Below, in pieces: positions 48,801-59,200 of a DNA stretch of 64,000 nt. The translations under genes and the position numbers were made by a program. Origin of the DNA: Ecdyonurus torrentis (Eukaryota; Arthropoda; Insecta; Ephemeroptera; Heptageniidae); the NCBI GenBank assembly GCA_949318235.1, contig OX439134.1, forward strand, positions 25,468,400 to 25,532,399, given 5' to 3'. Numbering within the stretch: the first letter of the stretch is position 1; the number at the start of each line of letters is the position of its first letter. The notes below the pieces were generated by a model that saw nothing but the letters and a program-made list of their open reading frames with translations, made no database searches and had not been told where the DNA came from.

Positions 48801-51125
48801 CAGAATATATAACTCTGATAATATATTAAATTCTGCATTATTGTCTTCTAATATTTCTTTTGAATCTACTGATAATATCAATGATACAGAAGTTCAATTA
48901 AATATAATATCAGATAATCAGATGTTAGTATTAAATTCAGATGTTTTAAATTGTGATCTTGAAATGCCATTAAAATATAATATTTCTGAGTTATCTTCTA
49001 CAAGTATTAATAATGAATCTGCAAGAATTCAGTTAGATCTTGTTTCAGGAACTCAGATTCTTATGTTAGATTCGGATACTCAATTAAAAGAAGACTCTAG
49101 ATTAAGACCTAATTTTGACATGGTAAGTATCTTTAATTTATTACATCGGTTTGGTATTGATGCAATTAATATGGTAATACACAATTACTGGCAAATGTGT
49201 TAAAAAAAAAAGAGGAAATAACATTTGTGATTATTAGGATCAATAATAAAGAAACTTATAGAAATACCAGTAAGGGCCTTACTACAGTGAAAAACTTTGA
49301 GGTTAAGGTGTACAAAATTATACCTAGTTATAAATATTTAGGATAACAGAGCTTTCGTCATATCGTCGCGTTAGAGCACAAACCGTGTATCTACAAAAGC
49401 AGCAAAGTCAAAATTCTTATATTTTTGTATAGTTTTTTGAACCTTGTTGCTTTTGTAGATACACGGTTTGTGCTCTAACCCAACGATATCGTAAATGTCA
49501 TTATGATGACAAAAGCTCTAAGTTATATAAACATTATTGTATATTTTTTGTTTATTTATTTATCTATATAAATATTTATAGGCTATGTATTCTATCCCTA
49601 TATATTTAGCATGATTTAACAGTGCTATCTATTTTTTATGTTACAGCCCAGCAATATGTGCCACAAAAACATCTCAGCGGTTGGCACATTTACTAGAACT
49701 CAAGAAAAATGTCCAAGCAGTGTAGTACCAAAACAAAAAAATTTAAAGAAAAAACGACAAACTTTCAATCTTAATAATAGTGATAACTCAACAACAAATG
49801 AAAATATAGTACCAAATTATTGTGAATATTGTTCTCAAAAATTTCCAACTTCAGCAAGTTTAAGATCACATTCAAAATATATTCATACATTAAATTTAGT
49901 ATGTAAATTTTGTAAATTAAACCATACAGAATTACAAGATTTATTAAAACATTATAATGATTTACATAATACATCAATATATGAATGTAACGAATGTGAA
50001 ATCAAATTTTCAAACGAATCTGAATTTGGAAAACATTTAAATAATCATGTAAAAGATACACCATTCCCTTGTAAATCAAATAATTGCATTGAAAGATTTA
50101 AAACATTAGTAGATCTTAAAGAACATATAAAATTACATTTACTTATTGCATGTATAAAATGTGGTGAGAAATATAAAAAAGAAGATATTATAAACGCACA
50201 TGGTAATTACTGTAATAGTTGTATTCAAACTCCTAGATTAATGAATGTACCAGATAGACATTATATTAATCCAATACCATTACAACCATATGTTGATGAA
50301 GATGAGGATGATTTAAATCTTAATATTCCTACAAAAACTTATAAATTATTTAACTGTAGTTATTGTAATAAAAAATTTAACAGTGAACATTTATTACAAA
50401 AGCATTTAATAAATCATGAACCTAATGATAAATATATTTGTAGTAAATGTGGTGAAAAACTTAGAAATCAAAGTGAATTAGATATACATTTTAAAGGACA
50501 TATTGATAAAATAATACCTATAAGTTATCCATGTAATTTATGTAATAAAGAATTTGTTATTAAACGTACTCTTCAATTACATTTAAAAACAGTACATTCT
50601 AGTAGTAGACCTTTTGTATGTAATATTTGTGATAAATCATTTCAAAGAAGATGTATTTATAATGTACATATGATAAGACATAATAAAACAAGTCCATATG
50701 AATGTGATTACTGTAAAAAAGCATATAAAATTAAATTTGAATTACAAGAACATATACAAAAGAAACATGTAATGAAACAATCTTATCCATGTTTTAAATG
50801 TAATGAAATATTTAAAACAAATAATGAATTATATATTCATTATAAAACACATAAAGATCCATTATCACATACATGTGAAATATGTTCAAAAGTATTTAAA
50901 TATAAACAAGGATTAAAATTACATTTAGATACTCATAGTAATGATAGACCATATCATTGTAATTATTGTGTTAAAACTTTTAAAAGAAAAGTATATTTAA
51001 GAACTCATATTGCTAGTTGTCATAAAATTGAATATAGATTTGCATGTAATAAATGTGATATGAAATTTAAAACTGCAAGTAGTAGATATTTGCATTCAAA
51101 AATACATAAAGATGTAACAAAGTAA
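45899..51125 (+). CDS. C2H2 zinc-finger protein 1, three coding exons, 734 aa
   Basis: Probable nuclear DNA-binding protein; the target is unknown. Exons are 45899-45914 (MSEMA), 48413-49122 and 49647-51125, with donors gtaagg and gtaagtat, acceptors tttacag and ttacag, and phases 1 and 0; the frame is continuous. Exon 2 (residues 6-242) is acidic, rich in S, N, D, E, I and L, with no known domain. It holds a repeated motif: NQMIMLNSD, NQMLVLNSD and TQILMLDSD. Exon 3 opens with a basic patch (KQKNLKKKRQ, a possible NLS). It then encodes 14 fingers from about residue 301 to the end: 13 C2H2, the fifth with a C-terminal Cys (CIKCGEKYKK…HGNYC, CCHC type). Fingers 8-14 are mostly separated by 6-10-residue linkers, not the classic TGEKP. 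Codons are extremely A/T-biased. The small first exon is the least certain part. Confidence 0.85.
46488..46809. mobile_element. Palindromic TTAA-flanked element, family A copy 4
   Basis: TTAA|AGACGTAGAACACCTTGAAC and its inverse before TTAA. The core differs from copies 1 and 3 (CAGTTGCGGGTCACAGCCCG, TGTGACGTAG) and lacks the exact TGACGTCA. In intron 1 of zinc-finger gene 1. Confidence 0.92.
46935..47152. mobile_element. Terminal-inverted-repeat element, family K copy 2
   Basis: Ends AATGGAGGTTATCGGTTTA and TAAACCGATAACGTCCATT. It is the reverse complement of 21550-21960 without the inserted family T. A further left end (GCGGAGGTTATTGGTTTTAAA) appears at the window's right edge. Confidence 0.88.
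47311..47480. mobile_element. Inverted repeat with paired TGACGTCA and a C run
   Basis: Left arm GCATCTGACAAAGGGGGAGCTC … GCTGTTGTGACGTCACGTGA, right arm CGCGTGACGTCACAGCTGC … GAGC, then about 22 C and GCATCTGACA again. TGACGTCA is at 47366 and 47422. The C run corresponds to the G5 of the left arm, expanded. In intron 1 of zinc-finger gene 1. Confidence 0.8.
47639..47661. repeat. (CATA)n at the LINE 3' end
   Basis: Short run of CATA units directly before the 3' end of the antisense LINE fragment, as expected for a microsatellite-type LINE tail. Confidence 0.8.
47709..48332 (-). CDS. C-terminal part of a non-LTR retrotransposon polyprotein, truncated
   Basis: A 207-codon open frame with the reverse-transcriptase thumb/C-terminal block common to many LINE families. 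It has EFVYLGRLYQENGSIDGEIERR, then LTVYNSVLLPTILYGSESW, VNAVGMSFLRSMCGKTRLDR, LRWFGHVERMGDERI and DRGRPKTSWSEVV. The catalytic YxDD region is missing, so it is 5'-truncated and inactive. It lies antisense in intron 1 of zinc-finger gene 1 and ends about 80 bases before exon 2. The open frame suggests a recent insertion. It is not related to the LINE at 13977. Confidence 0.88.
   Translation of the reverse strand: MKEFVYLGRLYQENGSIDGEIERRVAAGRKVVGSMAGLAKSDALSNKAKLTVYNSVLLPTILYGSESWVCQSRHMSRVNAVGMSFLRSMCGKTRLDRVRNTWVLGKCGVKETVTEKYENSVLRWFGHVERMGDERIAKQVFHSRVDGRKDRGRPKTSWSEVVGRCLKNKNVRSMKCKRKCMKQGMGLAEASEVCQDRKLWRSITGSG
49229..49530. mobile_element. Family D copy with nested family R palindrome
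   Basis: The outer part (GATCAATAATAAAGAAACTT, AATACCAGTAAGGGCCTTAC, GAGCTTTCGTCATATCG … GACAAAAGCTC) is family D. Inside, 49371-49478 is a second palindrome with arms TTAGAGCACAAACCGTGTAT and its inverse. A family R half copy is at 53293-53350. In intron 2 of zinc-finger gene 1. Confidence 0.8.
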
Positions 51126-51904
51126 TTGAAATGTGCAATATTGCAATGCCTCTGTGCTGTTGTGTTAAGGTTAAAGGGGCATTAAACAATGGCTTTTTTA
51201 ATAGTGACCATTGTATTTATTAAAACTCCCATAAAATGCGATCTCAAAACTTTAATTAATTAATAACTTGCTAAGAGCAAAAGCTGTTTAGCAACCCAGA
51301 ACCTATGTCACAGCTACAGCTTGCTCTCATGCTAGTTTAACGCGAGGGTGGGTTACACTTATTTTTGCCCTTGCTACTTGACGTAATATTTTACGTATAT
51401 TAAATGTTTTATTTACGGCTACAGATATGTAGTAAAATAATTTATGCAAAGATAAAGAGTAACTCCAGCTTGTGCCAAGCTAGCGTGCGAGCAAGTTGTA
51501 ACTACTGTAACTACAGCTGATCTAGAGGTAGCGGACAGTGTAATATTTTGCTGGTATGTGTGGTCCTGTGGTCATTTGTATTGCTGACAATTGTGTCATG
51601 ATGTACCAAGGTCACGTATTCTAGTGCAAGGGTTTTGCAAAATTGTGAATCAAAGCATGTGTTGTGTTAACTAACAGAGGAAGGGGGAGGGGAGTCAAAT
51701 GTTGCCCCTAATAAGATGAAAAGTTGTGATTGTAGCTCTTGTTTTTGTAAAGTGCTCAGTCAGAGATTCACAATAACCATTACATTAGATTATAATGCAT
51801 TTTCAATGTTAAACTTTGTGAAATTATTATGTGTCATTTGCAATTTCACAAAATTGAGAGTTAGTATATTTCATTTTATTGTAATTTACATTTCATGTAC
51901 ATGA
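51126..51904. other. 3' flank of zinc-finger gene 1
   Basis: 3' UTR or intergenic. It is GC-richer than the finger exon; no consensus AATAAA is obvious soon after the stop. No further gene is recognised. Confidence 0.45.
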
Positions 51905-52325
51905 TTGTTAAATTTGAAAGAAAGAGATAGGAGGAACCAGCAAGGGCCTTAACATATAGTGAAGAAAGTCCCATAGCTTAGTGAAAATCTAAAAAAATAA
52001 TAATAATAATAACACATTGGATAGCTTTTGGCACATTCTCCATTTTTCTTAAAGTTTATAGTGCTACCCAATACAGTCCCGAGAAGCTAAGAATGCTTCA
52101 AGGTCATTTGAAAATTGATCAATCAATTATTTTTACAAAACAACTAGTATGCTATTTTGGGTGATTGTTCAAAAAGTCAACCTATCCCTATGGAATCTAG
52201 GGACTTCATGTTACCCTTTTTTTATCTTTGCTATCAAGGTTTTTATGGAGCTATGAGTCTTTCTTTACTATTTTAAGGCTCTGCTTGCTTGTTTCTCCTA
52301 TCCTTTTAAATGTATCATACCTACC
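51905..52325. mobile_element. Family D copy, diverged
   Basis: GAAAGAGATAGGAGGAACCAGC and AAGGGCCTTAACATATAGTGAAG on the left. The inverse half on the right is TGAGTCTTTCTTTACTATTTTAAGGCTCTG. The loop is longer than in other copies. Confidence 0.7.
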
Positions 52326-52467
52326 TTTTAATAACTTATATATTGCCCTTGTCGTGTCCAAAAGGGCATACTTTCATTTTTATCCAGTACCACAAAGAGC
52401 GTACTTGCACTTGGTTTTACATGTTATAAGCTTGTGGTGGATGCGCATGCAGCATTGAAAGCCTTAG

Positions 52468-52584
52468 CCTTGTTCACAATCGGCTTTTTCTAATTGGAAT
52501 TGTTAATTATTTGATCAAAATAACATGCATTCTTATGGAGCTCACTTAACAATTCCAATTAGAAAAAGCTCATTGTAAACAAGG
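52468..52584. mobile_element. Palindromic MITE, family F copy 1
   Basis: CCTTGTTCACAATCGGCTTT … AATTGGAATTGTTAA and its inverse ending TTGTAAACAAGG, 117 bp. Copy 2 at 60864-60984 shares GATCAAAATAACATGCATTC in the loop. Confidence 0.9.
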
Positions 52585-52974
52585 AAGGAAGCCTTGTTCA
52601 GACACAACAAAGGGGATACTATATATTTGATCAATAAAAAGATTTGATTTTTTGTTCTATCATTTTTTCAATTAAGTGTCACAAAGTCAGTTGATTTATT
52701 CTTAATTATTACATTATTGCCCTATTATTTATATATTTTATGTTTTTAATCGTGATCCTTGTTCATGTATAATTATATATAACCAGCTATAATACATGTA
52801 TATATAGTAAAGTTGTATATCAACTTATAATTGTCTATATTATGGTACAAAACAGTGTAAAATTAAGTATTTGGTATGTTATTTATTTTATGTCTTTGTG
52901 GATTCACTTTCTGTACTTAAGAATTAAGCTCAGATGTGACTGAACTTTATTATTATTATTATTTTTTAATTAGC

Positions 52975-53200
52975 TTAAGTTTGTATTGCCTTCAATAGCA
53001 TGTGTACCAAATTTCAAATTGATTTGTCCATCTGTTATGTGTTATGTGGAAAAAAATAACATTGGAAACATAGGATGTCCTATGCTCACCACAAGTGCTC
53101 ACCATGTAATTTTCTGCACACCTAAATGATGGACATATTAATTTGAAATTTGGTAGACATGTTATTGAAGGCTATACACGTGATACGCTATATACAAACC
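52975..53200. mobile_element. Palindromic element, family W copy 2
   Basis: TAAGTTTGTATTGCCTTCAA … GTACCAAATTTCAAAT and the inverse half AATTTGAAATTTGGTAGACA … ATTGAAGGC. Followed by an 18-base A run. Confidence 0.8.
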
Positions 53201-53224
53201 TGTGCTAAAAAAAAAAAAAAAAAG

Positions 53225-53900
53225 TATCATTTTTTTAATGTTACGCATGTATGTATCTGCAGCAGTAAGTCGAACAACAACAATACACGACAAGTTAAGA
53301 ATTTAGACTTTGCTGATGCTTTTGCAGATACACAGTTTGTGCTCTAATGCAAAGATATGCATAATACAATAAATATTTAGAGGAAATATAGAGCAGATAC
53401 AATTGGGAGAATTAAAGTTTTGCAGGCTTGCAAAAAAAGAATGGAAATCTTATAAAAAAATATATTATTAATAATTTTAATTTTTTAAATATGTAAATCA
53501 ATAATTTTTGCAATAAAAATTATGCAAAAAGTTTTATTATATTTATAGGCCTATACTTACGGTGACGTACAACATTTTTAGGATAGCAAAACTTATAATT
53601 TGTTTTCCATATGATACTGATGCTATATGATATGTATATAATATGTTTTTAATATAAATTATGTATATACAATTTTTGTAAAAACATTATATAATAAATA
53701 AAAATAACTATAGGAATATAAGATTGATCAAGACTAATTTATTTAATTATTGTTAATTATATGACAAGATTAAATATCAATATAATATGGTGCCCCAATG
53801 TGAACATATAGTGCCGTATTAATATTATAGTATGTAGTGAAATATTTTATTTTATATTTTTAGCTTTTATTTTTATAATAATGCTGTTCGTCATGATACA
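53225..53900. other. Intergenic AT-rich DNA
   Basis: No gene. Contains the family R half copy at about 53293-53350; otherwise nothing is recognised. Confidence 0.5.
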
Positions 53901-53949
53901 ATAAAGATAGATATGCTCGACCGATGACGAGTTTGCGCACGCTCTGCGC

Positions 53950-53979
53950 TGTCCTCTGAGTGACGTCACACAGAGGACA
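53950..53979. promoter_or_regulatory. 30-bp near-perfect palindrome centred on TGACGTCA
   Basis: TGTCCTCTGAGTGACGTCAC and on to CAGAGGACA. Only one base pair breaks the symmetry. It lies in a CG-richer stretch (GTTTGCGCACGCTCTGCGCT). It may be the core of another decayed element or a real CREB/ATF site. Confidence 0.6.
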
Positions 53980-54393
53980 AATACATAGCAAGGGTCTCCC
54001 TATACCCTGATGGAGCATTACTTCCATATAGTTCTGATTAAACTTCAGAAAATTGATGCCCTGTTCCACAAAAACGATCTCGATTTATTAGGAACTGCTA
54101 TCTTCGATTACCGATATTTTCTTTTGATTTCCCGCAATTTAGGGTTAAAATACAAAACACTCTCCGATTATTTCTTACGGGTGCTAGGAATCAATGCGCA
54201 AAAAGTCTAGTAAGCGTTTGCGCTGCTCTGGTGCGCTTGAAAGTTGACAAACGGCAAACATGCGCAGAACGAGAGCGAGGTGAGAAACTCGTCTCTGCGC
54301 AGGTAGCAATTAAAAAGTAATTTTGCGAACACTCTCGATCACCTCTTGATGATTTTGCGAATACACTCTGATCTGCGCTTGAGCACCCCCTGG

Positions 54394-55500
54394 CTGTTCG
54401 TAAACCCTGTGGGCTTTACGGAAACTAAACATGTGATAGTACTACTTTTTCCCGCCTTTTTTGGTGCCGCGTATTTTGAATGACAAATGCAGAAATAAGG
54501 CTAATGGGACGACTAAAGACCCCAAAGACATGCCAAAATCATCGCTAAAGACGCTAGATAATTTATTGAAGGTATTTCACGCAAGAAAACATCAAATTAC
54601 GAGGAAAACGTGCAGTAAATTGAAATTATACGTCTTAAAATTTGTATCGTCACTGAATACTTTGGCGCAATTTTATCCATGGCGCGTGACTTAAATAGTG
54701 AGAAAGAAAACAGTCCAGAAGGGTTTATTTAGCTACACTCAAACATATTAGTGTAACAAAAACTAAAGAAACAGACACTGAAATGTATTTATCAACGTAA
54801 TAAAAACATTTAAGATGAATTTTAGGTGTAATATTATGATTATTGCTGCACAGCTATCGGTTTGCCGAGACGGTCGTGCTTCTCTAAATGGCCGATAGGT
54901 GGCAGTAATAAAGTAGAAGCTACAACCATCTATCGGCCATTTAGAGAGGCATTTGATCAAACAGATAGCTATGCAGCAATAATCATAATATTACACCTAA
55001 AAATTCATCCTAAATGTTTTTATTACGTTGATAAATACATTTCAGTGTCTGTTTCTTTAGTTTGTTACACTAATATGTTTGAGTGTAGCTAAATAAACCC
55101 TTCTGGACTGTTTTCTTTCTCACTATTTAAGTCACGCGCCATGGATAAAATTGCGCCAAAGTATTCAGTGACGATACAAATTTTAAGACGTATAATTTCA
55201 ATTTACTGCACGTTTTCCTCGTAATTTGATGTTTTCTTGCGTGAAATACCTTCAATAAATTATCTAGCGTCTTTAGCGATGATTTTGACATGTCTTTGGG
55301 GTCTTTAGTCGTCCCATTAGCCTTATTTCTGCATTTGTCATTCAAAATACGCGGCACCAAAAAAGGCGGGAAAAAGTAGTACTATCACATGTTTAGTTTC
55401 CGTAAAGCCCACTGATCTCTTGCACCAAAAAATGCGCATTCCATTTGAATAAACATAGGCGATCGTCATTTTTGGTGCAGAGAACAGGGTTTACGAACAG
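54394..55500. mobile_element. Large foldback element, family H, with mirrored frames
   Basis: Inner foldback 54409-55412 begins GTGGGCTTTACGGAAACTAA and ends with its inverse. Arms are about 480 bp each and nearly identical, around a loop of about 30-50 bp. Each arm holds the same 77-codon frame with no ATG at its head (54461-54694 plus, 55127-55360 minus), differing by one residue (DMPKSS/DMSKSS). An outer pair, CTGTTCGTAAACCCTGT and ACAGGGTTTACGAACAG, encloses it with extra sequence on the right that resembles 30717-30799. It may be a foldback inserted in another element. Confidence 0.88.
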
Positions 55501-55584
55501 CATTACTATTAACTACTAGTTGGTTGAACTGGATAATATATTAATTATGTGGATTCGGTGTATGTTCATGTTCACAGTATGGTA

Positions 55585-55790
55585 CAGTAGTCCATCTCCC
55601 AGCCATCTCCTATAGCGGGAATGTCAGATCGAATGCGCGCCATAATTCCGACTGGGTGAAGGTGGCAGAACTAGAAGCCGTAATTTGAAGTAATGTTACG
55701 TGTAGTTCTGACAACTTCACCCAGTCGGAATTATGGCGCGCATTCGATCTGACACAATCTGACATTCCCGCTATAGGAGATGGACTACTG
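55585..55790. mobile_element. TA-flanked palindromic MITE, family G copy 1
   Basis: TA|CAGTAGTCCATCTCC … AGCGGGAATGTCAGATCGAA … TAATTCCGACTGGGTGAA and the inverse to GGACTACTG|TA. CAGT ends and TA duplication fit Tc1/mariner. Copy 2 at 62061-62241 has the loop reversed. Confidence 0.92.
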
Positions 55791-55819
55791 TATAATATAC
55801 TGTGGTTCATGTTCGTTTC

Positions 55820-56039
55820 ATCGTTTCGTACCGCGCGCTTTTTCACATAGCTTATTTTTACCGCTGGAGGCGCTGCTGTAGCTGAACAGCAAAAACAAAA
55901 ATGAACAAAATACAAAATTTAACTTGTTTCTTGTTTCTTTTCTTCAGAGCGATTCTGAGTAAAATGTGATTTATTTTTTTATTTGAACCTAGTTTGTTAA
56001 ATGTTCAATGAAAAATGTAGAATATTATACTATTTGAAA
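55820..56039 (+). promoter_or_regulatory. Promoter and 5' UTR exon of zinc-finger gene 2
   Basis: CG-rich TCGTACCGCGCGCTTT followed by ACCGCTGGAGGCGCTGCTGT (55859-55878). A non-coding exon then ends at a strong donor, TTTGAAA|gtaagtatg (56039/56040), which pairs with the acceptor aattttcag at 56190 across a 151-base intron. The start site is not seen. Confidence 0.5.
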
Positions 56040-56207
56040 GTAAGTATGATAAACCTAAGAGCAATTTTATTCATGAAATTTATGATAATCTTTTCAACAT
56101 GCATGTATTTTTACTCTCTGCTTTTAAAATTAAGACCGGGGACCGGTATATCATAACACTTTTACACTAAATACAATGTATAATTTTCAGATTTCACATA
56201 TTAAATT

Positions 56208-59200
56208 ATGGAAAGAACATCTTCTAGCCCTATTCAATTTTCGGAACCTGCAAGTTATGATATTGAAATTGTAAATATACCTGTGGATCCTACTAATGTT
56301 CCACAACATGAATACATGACACAAAAACAACCACCTGTTGATCTTCATGACCTCATCCACATCAAAGTTTTGTCACCTGCTCGTACTCTAAGATGTAAAG
56401 ATGATTTTCATGCTCCACAACCTGAAGTAGAAGAAGTATGGCTGTCATCAGACTCGGAAGGAGACATTGTTCACTATGATGGTGCCAAGGAACCAGAGGC
56501 ACAGCTTCTATCCATAATTGATGTGGTACCGGTACTTCAAAATATATATGTATCCTATTCATATACATACTTTTATTCACCTTTTCACCATACCAACGTT
56601 TCCAGCAAAAAAAAAAAAAAAAAAAAAAAAAACAGCTTTTTGCCCGTTCCGATCTCTTTGGTAAACACTTGCTGCGAAAGCGCTGAGACGTATTATATAT
56701 ATGTATAGTGATCCGCTTTCTGGCAGTACATGCTCCAATGTCATTACCATATTGATGTTGTATCGGAAAATATGTGTATCTCGTTTCGTTTTTTATCACT
56801 TAAAGGAATATGTACGTCTCGTTTTTTTTTTTTTTTTTTTTTTTTTGTCACGGGAAGCATCATGTGTAACTTCATTGTATGTAGATGGTGCTGCGAGTTA
56901 CACATTTTGCTTCTCATAACAAATATAACAAGGAACACACTTTTTGCTTGCTGTGACAAAAAATGAGATACCGGTACACATTTTACTTTATGTGATTAAA
57001 AACGAGATACGCATATTTTCCACTGCAACATCAATATTCAGCCTATATACTTTGGAACATGAAAAAACATGACTATGCTATGACATAATGCTTTTTAAAT
57101 TGGATTGTACATGAGGGTAGAGGTGAGGTGGCAGTTTTTTATGAACGAGCCCATTTGTTATCATAATTTTAATACACCTATCTCCCACATATTTTAACAT
57201 AGTATGTCATTGCTACTAACAATAAGTAACTAGTCAGTGTTGCTATAATAATAATACCCAACTTTTTTGTTTAACTTTAAAACTTGCTCCCTTTTCCTTT
57301 AATTGGATTTCTCATACTAATAGTTCAGTAAATTTTGTTACACCTATGCTAATTTTTGTCCTCTTTATAGAAAGAAGAAGTGTTGGAATGGATGCCATCA
57401 AGCCAAGAAAGTGTGATAAAATCACAAACTTCTACAGATTCAGATTCTACTTCTCCTATTTTCATAGATCAGGTAAATACTTTTGGTACTGTACCGGTAC
57501 TGTCCATTATGAAGAATGACATGAAAAATTCTAAATATTAATGTACTGACATTTCACATAGAAATTAATATTGTTCTTTTACTTCTATTGTGTATATAAT
57601 ACCATATACATATGTACATTTTGGCTTTTTATTTATTTATTTATTTATTTATTATTATTATTATTATTTTACTTTTTGTGCTAAATAGATAAAAGGTATT
57701 GATTAATCAAGAAACAACTGTTTTGAGGCTGACTTTAAGCAATTTTGCTTACATCTGCTTCCGTTTCAATGTACACCCCAAATCATCCAAATTGCTAGGC
57801 GAGCCAGGAAAAAAAACTCGAAGTGTGGGCCTTTGCTGTCTCTCAGTCGCATTAAGGAGAGAGAGGGAGAAGGTGACATATCGCAGTGTTATCTGCTCAT
57901 TGTTGAGTCAAACGAGTCACTCGGGTGCTCCTCCCTCTATCACCACAATATGTGTCTCCTTCTCTCCCTCCCTCTACCACCTGAGAACGACTAAGAGAGA
58001 GCAAAGGCTTGCGCTTTCAGTTTTTTTTTTTTTTTTACCTAGCATGCCTGGCCATTTGGATGATTTGGGTGTACTGTACTGCCATGCATAGTAAGGCGAA
58101 ACGTAAGCATATGTAGCAAAATCACATGAAGTCAGCATCACATGAAATCACGATTCTGTAAGTACGATGCGCCACGCTAATATTAGTAATATTAATTGTC
58201 AATTTGTTTGGCGTAATTCCGTATCTTCTAAGATTGAACAAATGGCACACGAAATTTTAAAAAGTGGTTTGTGTCCTATCGTACATGTAAAATCGTTGAA
58301 GTCAGCCTCAAAACAGTTGTTCCTTTATCAGTCAATTGTTTTCCTGAATTTCAAGCAATTTGGTAACAACTTTTTTTTTACCATAAAAAAAAAAGAATGC
58401 AACCTGAAACTTCTATTAGCATAATTGTTTTTGTTTTTTGTTTTTTTCCAGTCCAGTGACGTTGATCAAGATTTCTCATCAAACCAAAGTTTATATTTAA
58501 AAAAGAAGGAAGGTAGTAATTACAAAGCAGTTAAGAATCCGTACCTAGATAAAATTTTATATAATAATAACAAAGATTTTCATTTTGAAATACAAAAAAA
58601 TGTAATCGTTAAACCAAAAATTTCAAAACATTATCAAGAAAATCCTAAAATCCAAAAATATTATTCTGTATTCAAACCTAAGATTCAAAAAGATCCTCAA
58701 GAAATAATTAGGAATGAAATAAATTCCCTAGTCAAGTCTAAAACTCCAAGCGATTCACAAATCAAACCTAAGATTCAAATAGATTCTCTAACTAAACCTA
58801 GAGTAAAATTTCCCAGTAAATCATTTAAATGTGATACATGCTCAAAAAAATTTTGTACACAAGTTGGATTGAGACGCCATTTAATATTACACAGTGCTTA
58901 TAATCCATATGTGTGTAATATTTGTGATACTAAATACATCTCAAAATTTCATATTGAGAGACACTTACTAACACACAAAAATAAGTTACCATACTCTTGC
59001 ATTTATTGCTTCAATTTATTTAAATTTAAATACTGTCTTAATAATCACCTTGAAAAATGTCATAAAATACAAATAGAAAAGAAATATACGTGTAATTTTT
59101 GTAAACGTATTTTCAATAATAAAAGTGCAATATCAAGTCATATTTATATGCATTTACGCAATAATGAAAACTCCAATATGAAAAATAATACAAAAGTATC

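Noticed and set aside
53860..54210. Overlapping 66- to 69-codon frames on both strands near 54 kb
   Set aside because: The plus frame (DLDLLGTAIFDYRYFLLISR…) looks faintly protein-like, but there is no homology, splice site or second copy to support it.
56362..56959. Minus-strand and plus-strand frames of 70-145 codons around the A and T runs
   Set aside because: They run through homopolymers and opposite the zinc-finger gene 2 exon; no family was recognised.
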